From Bacillota bacterium (lineage in GTDB: Bacteria > Bacillota > Desulfitobacteriia > Desulfitobacteriales > JAJXUE01), in NCBI GenBank assembly GCA_021783135.1, contig JAJXUE010000028.1, positions 1 to 40,193 of the forward strand: DNA of 40,193 nt. The letters run 5' to 3'. Each line of letters begins with the position of its first letter. The first letter of the stretch is position 1. Under the pieces are notes generated by a model. That model saw only the letters and a list, made by a program, of their open reading frames with translations, was not told the origin of the DNA and did no database searches. Both the position numbers and the translations under genes were made by a program. Shown one piece after another: positions 27,192 through 36,022 of this stretch.

Positions 27192-28286
27192 ATGGGGATT
27201 CCCCTTTTAGACCTTAAAGCGCAGTATCAAAACATTAAAGCTGAGATTGATCAGGCTGTTTTAGGCGTATTAGATTCCGCTCAATACATTCTGGGCCCGC
27301 AAATGAAGGCGTTAGAAGCAGAGATTGCTGCCTATTGCGGCACCCAAGAGGCGGTTGCGGTGGCCAATGGCACCGATGCCTTGGTATTAACCCTGAAGGC
27401 GTATGGTATCGGCGCAGGAGATGAGGTAATTACTACTCCGTTTACTTTCTTTGCCTCCGCTGAGACTGTAGCACAAGTCGGGGCTGTACCAGTTTTTTGC
27501 GATATTGATCCTGTTACGCTGAATATGAATTTGGACCTGTTAGAGAGTAAAATTACCCCGCGTACGAAAGCGATAATTGCCGTCCATATTTTTGGTCAAA
27601 TGCTGGATGTGGCACGGATAATGAAAATCGCAGCACGGCATAACTTAATTGTCATTGAGGACGCTGCGCAAGCCATTGGCGCCGAATATGACGGCAAAAG
27701 AGCCGGTTCGCTCGGACATGCCGCAACCTTCAGCTTCTTTCCAACGAAAAATTTAGGAGCCTACGGTGATGCAGGGATGATTGTGACTAATGACAGCAGC
27801 ATTGCGGCTGAGCTGCGTATGCTGCGCTTTCATGGGTGCAAGACTAAGTATTACCATGAAGAGATTGGCTACAACAGCAGGCTGGATGAAATTCAAGCAG
27901 CCATTTTGCGCGTCAAGCTGCACTACCTTGACAGCTGGAACGCAGCCAGGCGCGACAAGGCTAAGCTCTATGATCATCTGTTGGCCGAAGCCCCGGTAAC
28001 TATACCTGGAGTAGATCCTAAGGCCATATCTATCTATCACTTATATGTGTTAAGAACGGACGAGCGGCAAGCGATGATGGCTAGGCTTAGCGCCGCAGGG
28101 ATTGGGAATGCTATTTATTATCCCGTACCGCTGCATTTGCAACAGGCTTTTACGTATCTTGGCTATCAGGAAGGCGATTTTCCGGTTGCGGAGCAAGCTT
28201 GTCGGCAGGCATTGGCAATTCCATGCTATCCGGAATTAACTGAGGCACAGCAAAGAGAAATCGTCGCTACCGTAGTCGGTGACTGA
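27192..28286 (+). CDS. wbpE: PLP-dependent sugar aminotransferase (WbpE-like, DegT/DnrJ family)
   Basis: A 364-residue pyridoxal-phosphate enzyme expected to transfer an amino group from glutamate to C3 of the 3-keto sugar. The PLP lysine is K186 in SFFPTKNLGAYGDAG, and the conserved aspartate is D157 in IEDAAQAIGAEY. The opening IPLLDLKAQYQ is typical of WbpE and relatives. The start could be TTG one codon earlier, but ATG is more usual. Its position behind the WbpA-, WbpB- and WbpD-like genes gives the complete set for UDP-2,3-diacetamido-2,3-dideoxy-glucuronate. A second, divergent paralogue lies near the end of the cluster. Confidence 0.87.
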   Translation: MGIPLLDLKAQYQNIKAEIDQAVLGVLDSAQYILGPQMKALEAEIAAYCGTQEAVAVANGTDALVLTLKAYGIGAGDEVITTPFTFFASAETVAQVGAVPVFCDIDPVTLNMNLDLLESKITPRTKAIIAVHIFGQMLDVARIMKIAARHNLIVIEDAAQAIGAEYDGKRAGSLGHAATFSFFPTKNLGAYGDAGMIVTNDSSIAAELRMLRFHGCKTKYYHEEIGYNSRLDEIQAAILRVKLHYLDSWNAARRDKAKLYDHLLAEAPVTIPGVDPKAISIYHLYVLRTDERQAMMARLSAAGIGNAIYYPVPLHLQQAFTYLGYQEGDFPVAEQACRQALAIPCYPELTEAQQREIVATVVGD

Positions 28287-28336
28287 ACTATAATAGGCAG
28301 AGTAGGCAGAATTAATTAGGAATTTGGGGGAACAGA

Positions 28337-29665
28337 ATGTTCTGGAATATTGGCATCACACGCGAGAACAATCGCAAATTACTTGTACTTATCGGGGTCA
28401 TGCTGTCAGCAATGTTGTTGCCGTCATTCGCGGTAAACTGGCACCTGCCCAACATTCGGTTGGACGATGCTTTGCTTTTCGGTATCTACGCACTAAATAT
28501 CCTGCTGTACTTAGCGGGAGGCAGACGCTTAGCGAGTGACGCAACAAGCGCGCTCCAAAAGCAGGAGCAGGCCTTAAAGTCTATCCGCAAGATTTTTCTG
28601 GTATTCACTGCAGCAATTATTGTATCAAATATTTACGGTGTGCTGATTTTAAAGGGTACTTTTAACCTGCGGGATGTGATGGAGTTTGTCACCCTCGCGA
28701 AATATTACTTGGTGATTACCCTGGCCATTGCGCTGGAGCTGGGGCCAAATGAGTACACTAAACTTAAACGGACATTTTTGGTCGGATTTGCAGTTGTCTT
28801 ACTGATTGTTTGGGCACAGAATCTGAATATTGGCGACTTTAACCACATCTTGGCGCCGTTTTTTGATCCGGCGCATTGGGATACTTTGATTTACGGTAAT
28901 CCTGCGCGCGTCTTGGCCGCCTTTGATAATCCAAATGTGACCGGAACTTTTGCACTCATGGTACTGGCCATTGTCACAACCCGCTTCTATTTCAGTCGTG
29001 ACACTGTGAAGAATGCTATTTTGCCCGTAATCTTATTAAGCTTGATTATTAAGCTAATCTTTCTGACGATTTCCCGCACAGCTTTGATGGGCACAGGCAT
29101 CATGCTCACCTTCTTAAGCCTGTGGGCCTTGTTTAAGTTGCGCTGGGACAAACAGATACTAGTCAAAGTTGGAGTTTTGTTCCTAATCACCCTGGCCTTG
29201 TTCTTCACCTCGCCGCGTTCGTTCACCAGTAGAATGAACGAAGGGGTACACTTTGACACCAGCACCTCGGCGCAGGGCCATGTGAAACGCTGGGGCAGTG
29301 CGTTAGCCATGATTGAGCATTCCCCGGTGTTTGGTTGGGGTACGCAAAAATCAAACATGACTACCTTGGTGGACGATGAATACGAGCTGATTACGCGACG
29401 CTACGGCATAGTCGGTCTGGCGATTTACCTCTGGCTGTTTATTAATCCTTTTATCATTGCGCTCAAACGCGGCCGCAGCTTTACCAAGTCGGACTGGTCC
29501 GGCGTGATTGAGCCAAGAACCATGTTTGCCATAGCTTATACAGGTGCAACTATTGCCGTACTGCTCTACAACATTACCGGCGGGACGTTTTATAACCTAC
29601 AGCTGATGACCCTGTTCGGCATCTTTATGGGCTTCGTCTATAACCTGAAGAGGGATGCCGGGTGA
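28337..29665 (+). CDS. O-antigen ligase/polymerase-like membrane protein (PF04932 type), first copy
   Basis: A 442-residue protein with about ten to twelve membrane segments. The region HVKRWGSALAMIEHSPVFGWG is typical of the large loop in Wzy polymerases, WaaL-type ligases and protein O-oligosaccharyltransferases. It acts outside the membrane on lipid-linked glycans. Sequence alone does not separate polymerase from ligase. The ATG follows TTTGGGGGAACAG. The next glycosyltransferase overlaps its stop by four bases (GTGA), so the two are coupled. A second protein of the same type is encoded about 4 kb downstream. Confidence 0.82.
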   Translation: MFWNIGITRENNRKLLVLIGVMLSAMLLPSFAVNWHLPNIRLDDALLFGIYALNILLYLAGGRRLASDATSALQKQEQALKSIRKIFLVFTAAIIVSNIYGVLILKGTFNLRDVMEFVTLAKYYLVITLAIALELGPNEYTKLKRTFLVGFAVVLLIVWAQNLNIGDFNHILAPFFDPAHWDTLIYGNPARVLAAFDNPNVTGTFALMVLAIVTTRFYFSRDTVKNAILPVILLSLIIKLIFLTISRTALMGTGIMLTFLSLWALFKLRWDKQILVKVGVLFLITLALFFTSPRSFTSRMNEGVHFDTSTSAQGHVKRWGSALAMIEHSPVFGWGTQKSNMTTLVDDEYELITRRYGIVGLAIYLWLFINPFIIALKRGRSFTKSDWSGVIEPRTMFAIAYTGATIAVLLYNITGGTFYNLQLMTLFGIFMGFVYNLKRDAG

Positions 29666-30789
29666 AAGTCTGTATTCTGACCTCAGCGCATCCGCCCTTG
29701 GATGCGCGTATTTTCCATAAGGAAGCCCAGACTCTGCGTCAGGCAGGATATGAAGTGGTGATTATTGCTCCGCACCCTGCAAGTGAAACGGTAGGAGGCA
29801 TACGCATCTGCGCCGTGCCTCCGGTTACTTCGCGCCGCGAGCGTTTCCTGCGTACGCGCGATATTTATGCCCAGGCTAAGCGGGAACAGGCGGATATTTA
29901 CCATTTCCATGATCCCGACTTGATCCCGGTAGGTCTTTTGTTGCAAAAACGGTGTCATAAGCCGGTAATCTATGATGTGCACGAGTATTATGGCGACAGC
30001 CTGCTCACCAGGCATTGGATTCCTAAGGGCTTGCGCCCAATTGTGGCGCGAACTGTTAATTACCTGGAAAAGCGGGCGGCACGCTCATTTGCCGCTATAA
30101 TTACCGTTAACACGCACATGGCAGGGTTGTTTAAGCGGGAGAATCCGGTAGGAGTAATCCTGCATAATTACCCCCTGGCGAGCCAATTCGTGTTTCCCCG
30201 GCCGGAAGTTGCCAAAGCGCCTTTTGTGCTTTATTTAGGTGGGATTAATCGCGAACGCGGTCTGGAGGTAATCCTGCAGGCCATGGTCCTGGTCAAAGCC
30301 AAGTTTCCTGGCATAAAGTGTGAGCTTGTCGGTCCGGTAGATACCGCTGATTTGTCGCCGCAATTTAGTGACCTGGCAGGTTGGTTGGAACGCGGCAATG
30401 TGCAGCTGCGCGGCAAGGTGCCGTACACAGAAGTACCCAAGCTGCTGGCGCAAAGTTCCCTAGCTTTAGTTCCGCTGTTGCCGACCTTAAATTATCAGAA
30501 GGCTATCCCCGTGAAACTGTTGGAGTATATGGCTGCGGGTCTACCTGTGGTAGGCTCGCGTTTTGGCTATATTGAAGCAATTATTCGGCAAAACCACTGC
30601 GGCCGTCTGGCTGAGGCAGGCAATCCCGAGGCTTTGGCGGCCGAAATTTGCAGCCTGCTGGAAGACCCCGCGGCAGCCCTGGCCTGTGGCCAAAACGGGT
30701 GGGACGCCTTTCATCAGTGTTACACTTGGGAAAGCGAGCAAACTAAGCTGATCGATCTATATGCCGGAATTCTGCGCCGGGCAACTTGA
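29662..30789 (+). CDS. GT4-type glycosyltransferase, first
   Basis: A 375-residue GT-B-fold glycosyltransferase that adds a sugar from a nucleotide donor to the growing lipid-linked glycan in the cytoplasm. The N-terminal acceptor domain begins VCILTSAHPPLDARIFHKEA, a common opening in this group. The C-terminal donor domain has LGGINRERGLEVILQA and KLLEYMAAGLPVVGSR, which includes the usual glutamate of the EX7E-like motif. The start is GTG, overlapping the preceding stop. Donor and linkage cannot be read from the sequence. Confidence 0.88.
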   Translation: MKVCILTSAHPPLDARIFHKEAQTLRQAGYEVVIIAPHPASETVGGIRICAVPPVTSRRERFLRTRDIYAQAKREQADIYHFHDPDLIPVGLLLQKRCHKPVIYDVHEYYGDSLLTRHWIPKGLRPIVARTVNYLEKRAARSFAAIITVNTHMAGLFKRENPVGVILHNYPLASQFVFPRPEVAKAPFVLYLGGINRERGLEVILQAMVLVKAKFPGIKCELVGPVDTADLSPQFSDLAGWLERGNVQLRGKVPYTEVPKLLAQSSLALVPLLPTLNYQKAIPVKLLEYMAAGLPVVGSRFGYIEAIIRQNHCGRLAEAGNPEALAAEICSLLEDPAAALACGQNGWDAFHQCYTWESEQTKLIDLYAGILRRAT

Positions 30790-30809
30790 CCTAAGGGGAG
30801 AATGACGCC

Positions 30810-32051
30810 TTGCGGATATTGATTATTTCCCATATGTATCCCAATTCAATGAAGCCCTTAAGTGGGATTTTTGTGCAAAAACAGGCTGAGGCGCTGGCAC
30901 GCCAAGGCCTTGCGATAAGCTTGATTGCGCCTGTGCCCTACGCTCCCCTATGCTTGCGCCACAGTGCAAGGTGGGGAGGATACCGTCTAATTCCGCCCAA
31001 AACCACCCATGCGGGGTTTACGGTGTACCATCCGCGCGTCGTAGAATTGCCGCGCAACCTGCTGTTTGAATATGCCCCGCAGTTCTACGCCGCCCCGATT
31101 AACCCGCTGGTTTTAGCGGAAGCGGCCAAGGGAATTGACTTAATCCATGCCCATGTAGCGCACCCGGATGGAGCCGTGGCGGTCAAGCTCGGCCAAAGGC
31201 TGGGTGTGCCGGTAGTGGTGACCATCCACGGTCAAGATTTTGCGTACACTCTGCAGCGCAGTAAAGCATGCGCCGCGAGCGTGCGGCATACCTTAAAAAT
31301 GGCCGCAAGGGTTATACTGGTGAGTGAGAAACTTAAGACCCAATATGATGTGGCTGCTTGGGCAGATGACTTGGCGAAGTATCGGGTCATCTACAATGGC
31401 GTGAACTTAGCGGATGTTGCCCACGCTGCAGATAGCGCCGGAGCCGAAGCCGGGGTCAGTCCGGCCCAACCGCGAGTCATCCTTTCCGTCGGTTTTCTGC
31501 GCCCGCCGAAAGGGCATGCTGTTGTCCTGCAAGCCTTGGCTAACTTGGTGGGTGAGTTTCCCACCCTGCTTTATCGCATTGTGGGAGACGGCGAGGAGCG
31601 CGCTAGGCTGGAACAACTGGCGCAAACACTGGGGGTACAGGAGCATGTCGAGTTTTTGGGCAGTCTGCCGCACGCGCAAGCGATGCAGGCAATGAGCAAG
31701 TGTGAGATATTTGCGCTGCCAAGCTGGCACGAAGCCTTCGGTGTGGTTTACCTGGAGGCGATGGCCCATGCCAAGCCGATTATCGGTACGCTGGGGGAAG
31801 GCATTGCCGAAATCCTAGCGCGTGCCGATGTGGGAATTGCTGTACCGCCGCGTGACCCGCAAGCCTTGACAAGGGCTCTGCGTCAAATGCTGCAAGCCCC
31901 TGCTGAGGCCAAAGCCCAAGGAGTGCGCGGCTGTGAACTTGTGCAACGTGAATTTACGTGGGAATATAATGCCAGTCGGACCATAGAAACCTATCGAGAG
32001 GTTCTCGGCGACTTGAAAGGAGAGCAGCGTGGAACTTCGCTTGGTAGCTAA
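30810..32051 (+). CDS. GT4-type glycosyltransferase, second
   Basis: A 413-residue retaining GT-B glycosyltransferase. The N-terminal part has LIISHMYPNSMKPLSGIFVQ and HAHVAHPDGAVAVKLG. The donor domain has VGFLRPPKGHAVVLQALANL and the EX7E motif in EAFGVVYLEAMAHAKP. A short Ala-rich insert near residue 210 separates the domains. The start is TTG after AAGGGGAG. Its 3' end overlaps the flippase gene by 23 bases. One of three GT4-like enzymes in the cluster, so the repeat unit probably holds at least four sugars including the priming sugar. Confidence 0.88.
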   Translation: MRILIISHMYPNSMKPLSGIFVQKQAEALARQGLAISLIAPVPYAPLCLRHSARWGGYRLIPPKTTHAGFTVYHPRVVELPRNLLFEYAPQFYAAPINPLVLAEAAKGIDLIHAHVAHPDGAVAVKLGQRLGVPVVVTIHGQDFAYTLQRSKACAASVRHTLKMAARVILVSEKLKTQYDVAAWADDLAKYRVIYNGVNLADVAHAADSAGAEAGVSPAQPRVILSVGFLRPPKGHAVVLQALANLVGEFPTLLYRIVGDGEERARLEQLAQTLGVQEHVEFLGSLPHAQAMQAMSKCEIFALPSWHEAFGVVYLEAMAHAKPIIGTLGEGIAEILARADVGIAVPPRDPQALTRALRQMLQAPAEAKAQGVRGCELVQREFTWEYNASRTIETYREVLGDLKGEQRGTSLGS

Positions 32052-33450
32052 AAATGTCGCTGCTTTGGGCATAGCCAGCGTGCTGTCCAAAGCTATTACC
32101 GCGGTAGTAGGTATCTTGGTGACGCGCTATCTCGGACCAGGCCCGTTTGGCGATTACTCGGCTGCCTATGCTTTTGCCGGAACCTTTGTGCTGTTTACCG
32201 ACTTTGGCATCAGCCAACTAATGGTGCAAGAGGGCTCCCGTGATGAAAGCGGGCTGCCTGTATTCTTGGGCAATGTACTGGTATTTAAGGTTATTACCTC
32301 GTCCATTGTCTACGTGTTGATGTTAATCTTGATGCACCCTGCCGGCTACAATATAACAATTCAGCGGATGGTGGAAGTACTGGGTATTTCTACCGGATTA
32401 AATGCGCTGGCAGGCTCCGTTTATAACTATTATCAAACCAAGCAGCAGATGTATCTGGCTGCCGGGTATCAATTTTTAACCACACTGCTCATCGGAGTGC
32501 TCACAGTCGTGATAATTGCCTGGCACGGTGACGTGGTGCAAATTACCTATAGTCACTTGGCAGTTGCGGTTGTGATTGGGATCATGCTGTACATAGCGAT
32601 TAGCCGCAGAATGTCTCTAAGGGTGGACTTAAAAGCACTGCCTCAGATGCTGGTGCGGGCGCTGCCGTTTGGGGCGGCGTATATTTTCTATAATATCTAC
32701 TTTAGCATCGATTCATTTATGCTTTCCATCATGCGAACTCCGACTGAACTGGGGATTTACTCAGCTGCTTACCGTTTGATTGCGGTATTGCTTTTCATAC
32801 CGGGCATACTCACAAGTGTAATTTATCCGGTGTTGTTTCAACTCGGTGTCACAGACAAAGCTCAGCACCAAAAGACCATTGAAAAGATTGTCAAGGTGCT
32901 CGGGGCGGTCGGGATTCCCGGCAGTGTGCTGCTGTTTGTCCTGGCTAAACCATTGATTGGCTGGCTTTATGCCAATCGCTTTCCGGCCTCAGCCCCGATA
33001 ATGATGATCTTGACCTGGTTTTTCGCCTTGGAATGTTTGGGGTTTGCCATTGGGGACGTCCTTACTACTACCAACCGGCAGTTTTTGCGAACCGTTATTC
33101 AAGGTGTCGCGGCAATAGGCAATATTCTGCTCAACCTAGTCCTCATACCGCGCATGGGTATCTATGGCGCAGCCATTGCGACCCTGATTACTGAAGTCTA
33201 TATATTTGCCGCCTATTATTTCGTTGTGCGGAAATTAGTGTATAAGCTCCATATTTGGCGGCAATTCCTCGTAGTTGTTGGTGCCGTCGTGGTCATGGCC
33301 GGAGTGGCCTACGAGTTGCGCGGCCTTAATCCGGTCGTGTCTTCCTTCCTGGCGGGGGTGGTGTATTTGGCGATTGTGATTGCGTTCGACTCGGACTTTC
33401 GCCAGATAGGTCGCTATGCCTGGCGTCAGGTTCTACGGCTTAAGGCTTAA
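32029..33450 (+). CDS. Wzx-type polysaccharide flippase
   Basis: A 473-residue multi-pass membrane protein of the MOP superfamily (polysaccharide synthesis/Wzx). It should flip the undecaprenyl-linked repeat unit to the outer face. About twelve to fourteen hydrophobic segments are visible. The opening LVAKNVAALGIASVLSKAIT and the segment VTRYLGPGPFGDYSAAYAF are typical of the family. The start is GTG, inside the end of the preceding glycosyltransferase gene, with AAAGGAGAG upstream. It implies a Wzx/Wzy-type assembly route rather than an ABC-exporter route. Confidence 0.9.
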   Translation: MELRLVAKNVAALGIASVLSKAITAVVGILVTRYLGPGPFGDYSAAYAFAGTFVLFTDFGISQLMVQEGSRDESGLPVFLGNVLVFKVITSSIVYVLMLILMHPAGYNITIQRMVEVLGISTGLNALAGSVYNYYQTKQQMYLAAGYQFLTTLLIGVLTVVIIAWHGDVVQITYSHLAVAVVIGIMLYIAISRRMSLRVDLKALPQMLVRALPFGAAYIFYNIYFSIDSFMLSIMRTPTELGIYSAAYRLIAVLLFIPGILTSVIYPVLFQLGVTDKAQHQKTIEKIVKVLGAVGIPGSVLLFVLAKPLIGWLYANRFPASAPIMMILTWFFALECLGFAIGDVLTTTNRQFLRTVIQGVAAIGNILLNLVLIPRMGIYGAAIATLITEVYIFAAYYFVVRKLVYKLHIWRQFLVVVGAVVVMAGVAYELRGLNPVVSSFLAGVVYLAIVIAFDSDFRQIGRYAWRQVLRLKA

Positions 33451-33487
33451 GCTGCCCGCCTAATCGGCATAAAAGGAGAGAGTTTAG

Positions 33488-34783
33488 ATGAGTGCGCATC
33501 TTTGGCAGTGGTTGGTTCTGGCGGCAACACTGATCCTATTGGGATATCTGGGTTGGAAGAAACCTCACGCCCTGGTATTTGTGCTGGCAGCTGCAGTTGC
33601 CTTGGAAATATCCCGTACCTGGTATCCCGCGCTTGGTTCGCTCGGCAAGGCGCTGGGCACCGTTGATTTAGCGCGCCTGACCACGCTAGCCATCATCATT
33701 ACGGCGGCCGCATATTTGGTGGTAAGTGCTGAGAAAAGGCAGCTGCTTGGGGTCGCATTGCGTCGCCCCCTAACCTGGAGTTTGCTGCTGTACATTGGGC
33801 TGGGTGCAGGCAGTATGCTGTACTCGGTCGATAAGCAAGCGACCGCAGTAGAAGTTGTGCGTTTGTTCATTTTGCTGTTGCTGTGTTTAAGTATTGTCGT
33901 CATCAGCCGCAAACAAGATGTCCTGGTACCGCTCCAAGTGGTGCACGCAGTCGGCTTACTGCTCCTACCGCTTACTATTTACGAAGTGCTCACGAAGCAT
34001 TTCGTGTGGCAACAATTTTTGGCCACAGTCAATCCGCCCCGGGTTAACGCTACTTTCGTCGATCCCAATATTTTTGCCCGCTATTTGGTGCTGGCGATAG
34101 TAGCCAATGTGGTTTTGCAATATCTGGCGGATACCAAAGGGCAGCGGATCTTTTATCTTGGCGCGCTTTTAGGCTTAATCACTGAACTCGCGGTGACCTT
34201 GTCGCGCAGCGGCATGGTCACAGTAGTTTTGGTGTTAGGGCTAATGCTACTGCTCAAACCGGAAAAGAGAGTCTTAAAACCTATCGGCCTGGTAGCAATT
34301 CTGGGAGTGTTGCTCGCCATAATCCATCCTACGGTGTGGCAGCGTATCCTGACCTTTGGCCAGGGTATGCAAGCCTTGGACCCGCAACGCTTATATCTGT
34401 GGCGGGTGGCAGGTGCGATGTTCCATGATCACCCTATTTTGGGCGTGGGCATGGGCGGTTTCCAAAAGTCTTTTTTAACTCACTATCTAAAACTAAAAAC
34501 TATTTCCAATGGCGTAACTTTATCCCATACGACGATTTTAACTATTGCGGCCGAGCTTGGCGTTTTAGGGCTGGCAGTACTGGCGGCAATATGGATTTTG
34601 CTCAGTAAATTCATGTGGGGGCTGCGCAGCGCAGGCAGGCGCACTTACATTTTAGGTATTGGTTACTTTCTCTGGATTTTGACCGTATTCATCAGTTCGC
34701 AAGCGGAAGCACGCTTTTTTGAAGATCCGGTGATGTGGCTGGCAATAGGCATGCTGTTTACGGTGCAAAGGGTATATAATTAG
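33488..34783 (+). CDS. O-antigen ligase/polymerase-like membrane protein (PF04932 type), second copy
   Basis: A 431-residue protein with about ten to twelve membrane segments. The typical loop motif is WRVAGAMFHDHPILGVGMGGF, with a following histidine in SHTTILTIAAELG. It belongs to the same broad family as the protein at 28337 but is clearly divergent from it. One of the two may polymerise the repeat unit and the other may transfer the glycan to a carrier. The ATG follows AAAGGAGAG. The next gene starts 15 bases later. Confidence 0.82.
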   Translation: MSAHLWQWLVLAATLILLGYLGWKKPHALVFVLAAAVALEISRTWYPALGSLGKALGTVDLARLTTLAIIITAAAYLVVSAEKRQLLGVALRRPLTWSLLLYIGLGAGSMLYSVDKQATAVEVVRLFILLLLCLSIVVISRKQDVLVPLQVVHAVGLLLLPLTIYEVLTKHFVWQQFLATVNPPRVNATFVDPNIFARYLVLAIVANVVLQYLADTKGQRIFYLGALLGLITELAVTLSRSGMVTVVLVLGLMLLLKPEKRVLKPIGLVAILGVLLAIIHPTVWQRILTFGQGMQALDPQRLYLWRVAGAMFHDHPILGVGMGGFQKSFLTHYLKLKTISNGVTLSHTTILTIAAELGVLGLAVLAAIWILLSKFMWGLRSAGRRTYILGIGYFLWILTVFISSQAEARFFEDPVMWLAIGMLFTVQRVYN

Positions 34784-34798
34784 GCAAGGAGAATTGCC

Positions 34799-36022
34799 AT
34801 GCGCATTTTGTTGTTGACCCAGTATTTTTGGCCGGAAACAGGGGCTGCTCAAGTCAGGCTGCAGGAACTGGCCCAAGGACTGCAAAAATTCGGGCATGAG
34901 GTAACCGTAGTTACGGCCTTTCCCAACCACCCGACCGGAATTATCCCGCCCGAGTACCGCGGCAAGCTGTTTCAACGCGAGTCCTGGCAGGGCATGACGA
35001 TCATCAGAACATGGGTTTACCCAGTGCAGCGCGGGCGCTTTTGGTTGCGGCTGTGGAATTATTTTTCCTTTGTATTGTCCGCAATGTGGGGCGTAGTGCG
35101 CTCGGGACCACAGGATTTGATCGTGGTGGAGTCACCCCCCTTGTTTATTGGCTTTACCGCCTTGTTTGCCAAGCTGGTGAAGCGAGCCCCATACATTTTC
35201 AATATTTCCGACTTGTGGCCTGAATCTGCGGTGGTTTTGGGCTTAGTAACTAACCGTAAAGTTATTCGTCTGGCGGAAGGCCTAGAAAGGTACTTTTACC
35301 GCAAGGCCGCGATGCTCTCCACGCAGACGGAGGGGATTATCGCCAGCCTCGTGCAGCGCGGCATACCGCAAGAGAAGATCATGTTTTTGCCTAATGGTGT
35401 CGATCCGGAATTGTTTCGCCCGCGCCCACCGGATAAATTGCTGGCGAAGCAGCTTGGCTTGGAGGGCAAGTACATCGTGTTGTACGCGGGTACCATGGGC
35501 TATGCCCATGGCATTGAGACTGCCCTGAACGCCGCTGAGATTTTGCGCGAGCACCCGGAAATATATTTCCTCTTTGTCGGTGACGGCTCCGAACGTCCCA
35601 AATTAGAGCAACTAGCGCGTGACAAGGGACTTACTAATGTTAAGTTTATCGATTTCCAACCGATTGAGCAGATTTCCCGTTACTACTCCTTAAGCTCGCT
35701 GAACCTTTCTACCCTGCGCCGGTATAGTCTCTCCGAAGGGGTGCGCCCGTCTAAAGTGTTTCCCGGCCTCGCCAGCGGCAAGCCGTTGGTCTATGTCGGG
35801 GAGGGTGAAGGCGCCAAAGTGGTGGAAGCTAGTGGCGGAGGGGTGGTACTTGAGCCGGAGAATCCGGAATTGCTGGCGCAAACAATTTTACGCCTGAAGG
35901 AAGAACCGGAAGTCTGTAGTACCATGGCGGCAAAGGGTAGAGAGTACGTGACGGAAAACTATGCCTGGCCCAAACTGATCGAGAAATGGTTAGAGGATTT
36001 ACCGAAAGGGGTTAAAATTTAA
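34799..36022 (+). CDS. GT4-type glycosyltransferase, WbuB-like
   Basis: A 407-residue GT-B enzyme. The opening LLTQYFWPETGAAQVRLQEL and the phrase VVTAFPNHPTGIIPPEYRG are characteristic of the WbuB/FnlA-associated group, which often transfers N-acetylated 6-deoxy sugars. The donor domain has LYAGTMGYAHGIETALNAA and SEGVRPSKVFPGLASGKPLV. The start ATG follows AAGGAGAATTGCC. Its stop overlaps the aminotransferase start by one base (TAATG). That tight link suggests it uses the sugar made by that aminotransferase; this is inference. Confidence 0.87.
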   Translation: MRILLLTQYFWPETGAAQVRLQELAQGLQKFGHEVTVVTAFPNHPTGIIPPEYRGKLFQRESWQGMTIIRTWVYPVQRGRFWLRLWNYFSFVLSAMWGVVRSGPQDLIVVESPPLFIGFTALFAKLVKRAPYIFNISDLWPESAVVLGLVTNRKVIRLAEGLERYFYRKAAMLSTQTEGIIASLVQRGIPQEKIMFLPNGVDPELFRPRPPDKLLAKQLGLEGKYIVLYAGTMGYAHGIETALNAAEILREHPEIYFLFVGDGSERPKLEQLARDKGLTNVKFIDFQPIEQISRYYSLSSLNLSTLRRYSLSEGVRPSKVFPGLASGKPLVYVGEGEGAKVVEASGGGVVLEPENPELLAQTILRLKEEPEVCSTMAAKGREYVTENYAWPKLIEKWLEDLPKGVKI

